The notes below the pieces were generated by a model, which was not told where the DNA came from, made no database searches, and worked only from the letters and a program-made list of their open reading frames with translations. The translations under genes were made by a program, and so were the position numbers. From positions 1 to 64,000 of the forward strand of contig DATLLJ010000044.1 of the NCBI GenBank assembly GCA_035537875.1: 64,000 nt of DNA, written 5' to 3'. The stretch is from DATLLJ01 sp035537875 (GTDB lineage Bacteria > Acidobacteriota > Vicinamibacteria > Vicinamibacterales > CAVVIG01). The first letter of the stretch is position 1; the number at the start of each line of letters is the position of its first letter. Positions 62,174 to 64,000 of the stretch are shown here, in pieces.

Positions 62174-63676
62174 ATGCTCGAAACGCGGCGAGACAGGTCC
62201 GGAACCCGAAAAATCCTGAGCGTGCCCGACCTCGCCGCCTTGCGGGAGCGTTTTCGGGACAAGACCATCGTCCTCTGTCACGGTGCATTCGACCTCGTGC
62301 ACATGGGCCACTTGCTGCACTTCGAAGAAGCCGCGTCGCTCGGCGACGTGCTGGTCGTCACCATCACCGCCGATCGGTACATCACGAAGAAGCGGTCGGT
62401 GTCGTTCAGCGAAGAGTACCGGGCCCGTCATGTCGCGGCGCTCGAAATCGTCGACTTCGTCGCGATCGTCAACGAACCCTCGGCGGCTGCCGCCATCGAA
62501 GCGCTCCGGCCCGATATTTACGTGAAGGGATCCGAGTACTCGAATCTGGTGCTCGACAAGAGCGCGAACATCTTCCGCGAGAAGCACCTCATCGAGAGCT
62601 TCGGAGGCCGCATTCATTTCACGACCGGCGAAACATTCTCCTCGACGAAGCTGTCGCACTTTCTGCAGGCGTCACCCGAGGCGGTACAGGGCAACCCGCT
62701 GCTGCGAAATGAAAAGGCGGTCTTTCGCGACGTCTCGAGCTTCAAGTTCACGCTCGAGGAAGTCAAGAGCTTTCTGATCAAGGCGAGCGGGCTTCGGGTG
62801 TGTCTGCTCGGCGAGACCATCGTGGACGAGTGGGTGGACATCACCGTCACGAATCTGTCGCAGAAATCGCGGTGCGTGGCCGGGCAGGAGACGGCGCGTG
62901 TCAGGCAGATCGGCGCCACGGGGATTATCGCCCTTCATCTGGCGAGCTTCGTGAGACAGGTGGACTGCTTTACGAACGGCGTCCTCGGCGAGGTGCCCGC
63001 CAACATCCACGTCTCGTCACTGACCGACAGTCCGCTCGTGAAAACGCGGTTCGTCGATCGCGACAGCGGTCTGCCCCTGTTCGAGTCGAAGATTCTCGAC
63101 TTACCCGATGTCAGCCGAGATCTGCCGGACTTCAGCCGCTACGACCTCGTGCTCGTCGCCGACTTCGGCCATGGCCTGCTCGACGCTCGGGCAATCAACC
63201 ACGCCATTGCCGGAAAGGCCCAGGGCTTCGTGGCGGCCATGGCGCAGGTGAACTCGAGCAACTACGGATACAACCTCCCGGTGAAGTACATCGGCGCCGA
63301 CTACTACAGCCTGAATCGCACCGAGGCGGAATTGTCCCTTCACGAAAAGGATCTGGCGTCGGGTGAGCTTCTCGAGCGCATGAAACGGCTGCTCGGGTGC
63401 CGGAGGCTCTCGGTCACCGACGGCAAACAGGGCGTCGTCGTGGCCATGGACGACGACGTCTTCGCCCTGCCCACGCTGAGCACCACCGTGGTGGACACCA
63501 TCGGGTGCGGCGACGCGTACTTCGCGCTGAGCAGCGTGGCTGCCTGCCTCGGACTCCCGGCACGGCTCGTGGCGCTGGCCGGCAGCATCGGCGCCGCCGC
63601 GATGACGCAGCGGCGCTGCAATGAAAGCCCGGTGTCGGAGCAGGAGTTCATGACGATCGCCAAGATCGTCATCTGA
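62174..63676 (+). CDS. Nucleotidyltransferase-sugar kinase fusion, HldE-like with reversed domain order
   Basis: A 500-residue bifunctional protein. Residues about 30-165 form a cytidylyl/adenylyltransferase domain with VLCHGAFDLVHMGH (HxGH at 43-46) and the TFSSTKL motif. Residues about 205-500 form a PfkB/ribokinase-type kinase with ADFGHGLLD and DTIGCGDAYF, where D447 is the catalytic base. In HldE the kinase is N-terminal and the nucleotidyltransferase C-terminal; here the order is the opposite. With the GmhA-like gene next to it, the likely substrate is a heptose phosphate leading to ADP- or GDP-heptose. It continues the operon from 58540. Confidence 0.88.
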   Translation: MLETRRDRSGTRKILSVPDLAALRERFRDKTIVLCHGAFDLVHMGHLLHFEEAASLGDVLVVTITADRYITKKRSVSFSEEYRARHVAALEIVDFVAIVNEPSAAAAIEALRPDIYVKGSEYSNLVLDKSANIFREKHLIESFGGRIHFTTGETFSSTKLSHFLQASPEAVQGNPLLRNEKAVFRDVSSFKFTLEEVKSFLIKASGLRVCLLGETIVDEWVDITVTNLSQKSRCVAGQETARVRQIGATGIIALHLASFVRQVDCFTNGVLGEVPANIHVSSLTDSPLVKTRFVDRDSGLPLFESKILDLPDVSRDLPDFSRYDLVLVADFGHGLLDARAINHAIAGKAQGFVAAMAQVNSSNYGYNLPVKYIGADYYSLNRTEAELSLHEKDLASGELLERMKRLLGCRRLSVTDGKQGVVVAMDDDVFALPTLSTTVVDTIGCGDAYFALSSVAACLGLPARLVALAGSIGAAAMTQRRCNESPVSEQEFMTIAKIVI

Positions 63677-63680
63677 TCCG

Positions 63681-64000
63681 ATGGACACCTGGGAGAGCTA
63701 TGTCGCCGCTGTCGGCTCGGGTCTGGGACGGCTCGCGATCACCGATCGCCACGGCCAGCTGCTCGGTTCCGCCGAGGGGTTTACCCGTTGGGTGGAGATC
63801 ACGCGCGAAGTCCACGGCGGGGGCCGCAGCATCTTTCTGGTCGGAAACGGCGCCAGCGCCGCCATGGCGAGCCATTTCGCCGCCGATGCGTGCAAGAACG
63901 GCGGCTTGCGGGCGCAAGCATTCAACGACGCGGCCTTGCTCACGTGCGCTGGCAACGACCTGGCGTTCGACCAGATTTTCGCACTGCCGCTATCGCGCTT
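63681..64000 (+). CDS. SIS-domain phosphoheptose isomerase-like protein (GmhA-like), 3' end outside window
   Basis: The first 106 residues are seen. SIFLVGNGASAAMASHFAADACKNGG is the sugar-phosphate-binding SIS motif of GmhA/DiaA-like proteins, followed by AFNDAALLTCAGNDLAFDQIFALPL. GmhA converts sedoheptulose-7-phosphate to heptose-7-phosphate, the step before the kinase and nucleotidyltransferase activities of the preceding gene. The ATG at 63681 lies 4 bases after the upstream stop. The right edge cuts the gene, so completeness cannot be judged. Confidence 0.87.
   Translation, partial: MDTWESYVAAVGSGLGRLAITDRHGQLLGSAEGFTRWVEITREVHGGGRSIFLVGNGASAAMASHFAADACKNGGLRAQAFNDAALLTCAGNDLAFDQIFALPLSR

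Overview
The window is GC-rich, gene-dense bacterial chromosome. A PKN1/PknB-type Ser/Thr kinase fused to a beta-propeller, a second decayed kinase copy, many secreted proteins of families without a name, and several large membrane glycosyltransferases fit an Acidobacteriota genome, most likely of the Vicinamibacteria type. This placement is inferred from protein style and codon use; there is no rRNA here to confirm it. There is no prophage, CRISPR array, tRNA or full-length insertion sequence.

Layout. 1-6.3 kb: a 5'-truncated unknown gene, a kinase pseudogene, the intact kinase, a small hypothetical gene and a two-gene unit of a membrane TIR protein plus a secreted protein. 6.7-13.5 kb: secreted hydrolase-like, DUF4412-like and BON proteins, an outer-membrane barrel translationally coupled to an exported protein with kinase-fold-like motifs, and an AI-2E-type permease. 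13.4-25.7 kb: an almost unbroken minus-strand housekeeping run (larC, metG, tatD, polyprenyl synthase, macro domain, ligA, HtrA, NtrC-type regulator), then rnpB with an enlarged hairpin and a nucleotide-sugar epimerase. 25.7-25.9 kb: a palindromic MITE-like element. 26-33.2 kb: RadC and a complete YejABEF-like peptide importer. 33.2-37.3 kb: a CPBP protein, a DapF homologue with both catalytic cysteines replaced by serine, a methyltransferase and a glycerol-3-phosphate dehydrogenase.

37.3-64 kb is mainly cell-surface glycan biosynthesis. It holds FkbM and other methyltransferases, LbH acyltransferase, epimerase, two GT4 and one GT2 glycosyltransferases, four large polytopic membrane proteins of GT-C style, two LPG-synthase-TM (flippase-like) proteins, a radical SAM/SPASM protein, a nucleotidyltransferase-kinase fusion in the reverse order to HldE, and the start of a GmhA-like SIS protein. 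Secreted lipoproteins, small barrels and a PA-IL-lectin-like protein lie between them. Most members overlap by 4 to 16 bases, so they are probably translated as coupled operons.

Two layers cut across the genes. First, several intergenic junctions hold arrays of short repeated words (five sites). At these sites the repeats supply stop codons, start codons, a ribosome binding site or a -10 box to the neighbours. Second, several promoters place the -10 box only 6 to 12 bases before the start codon, which suggests leaderless or nearly leaderless mRNAs, and at one site two divergent genes share one -10 sequence.
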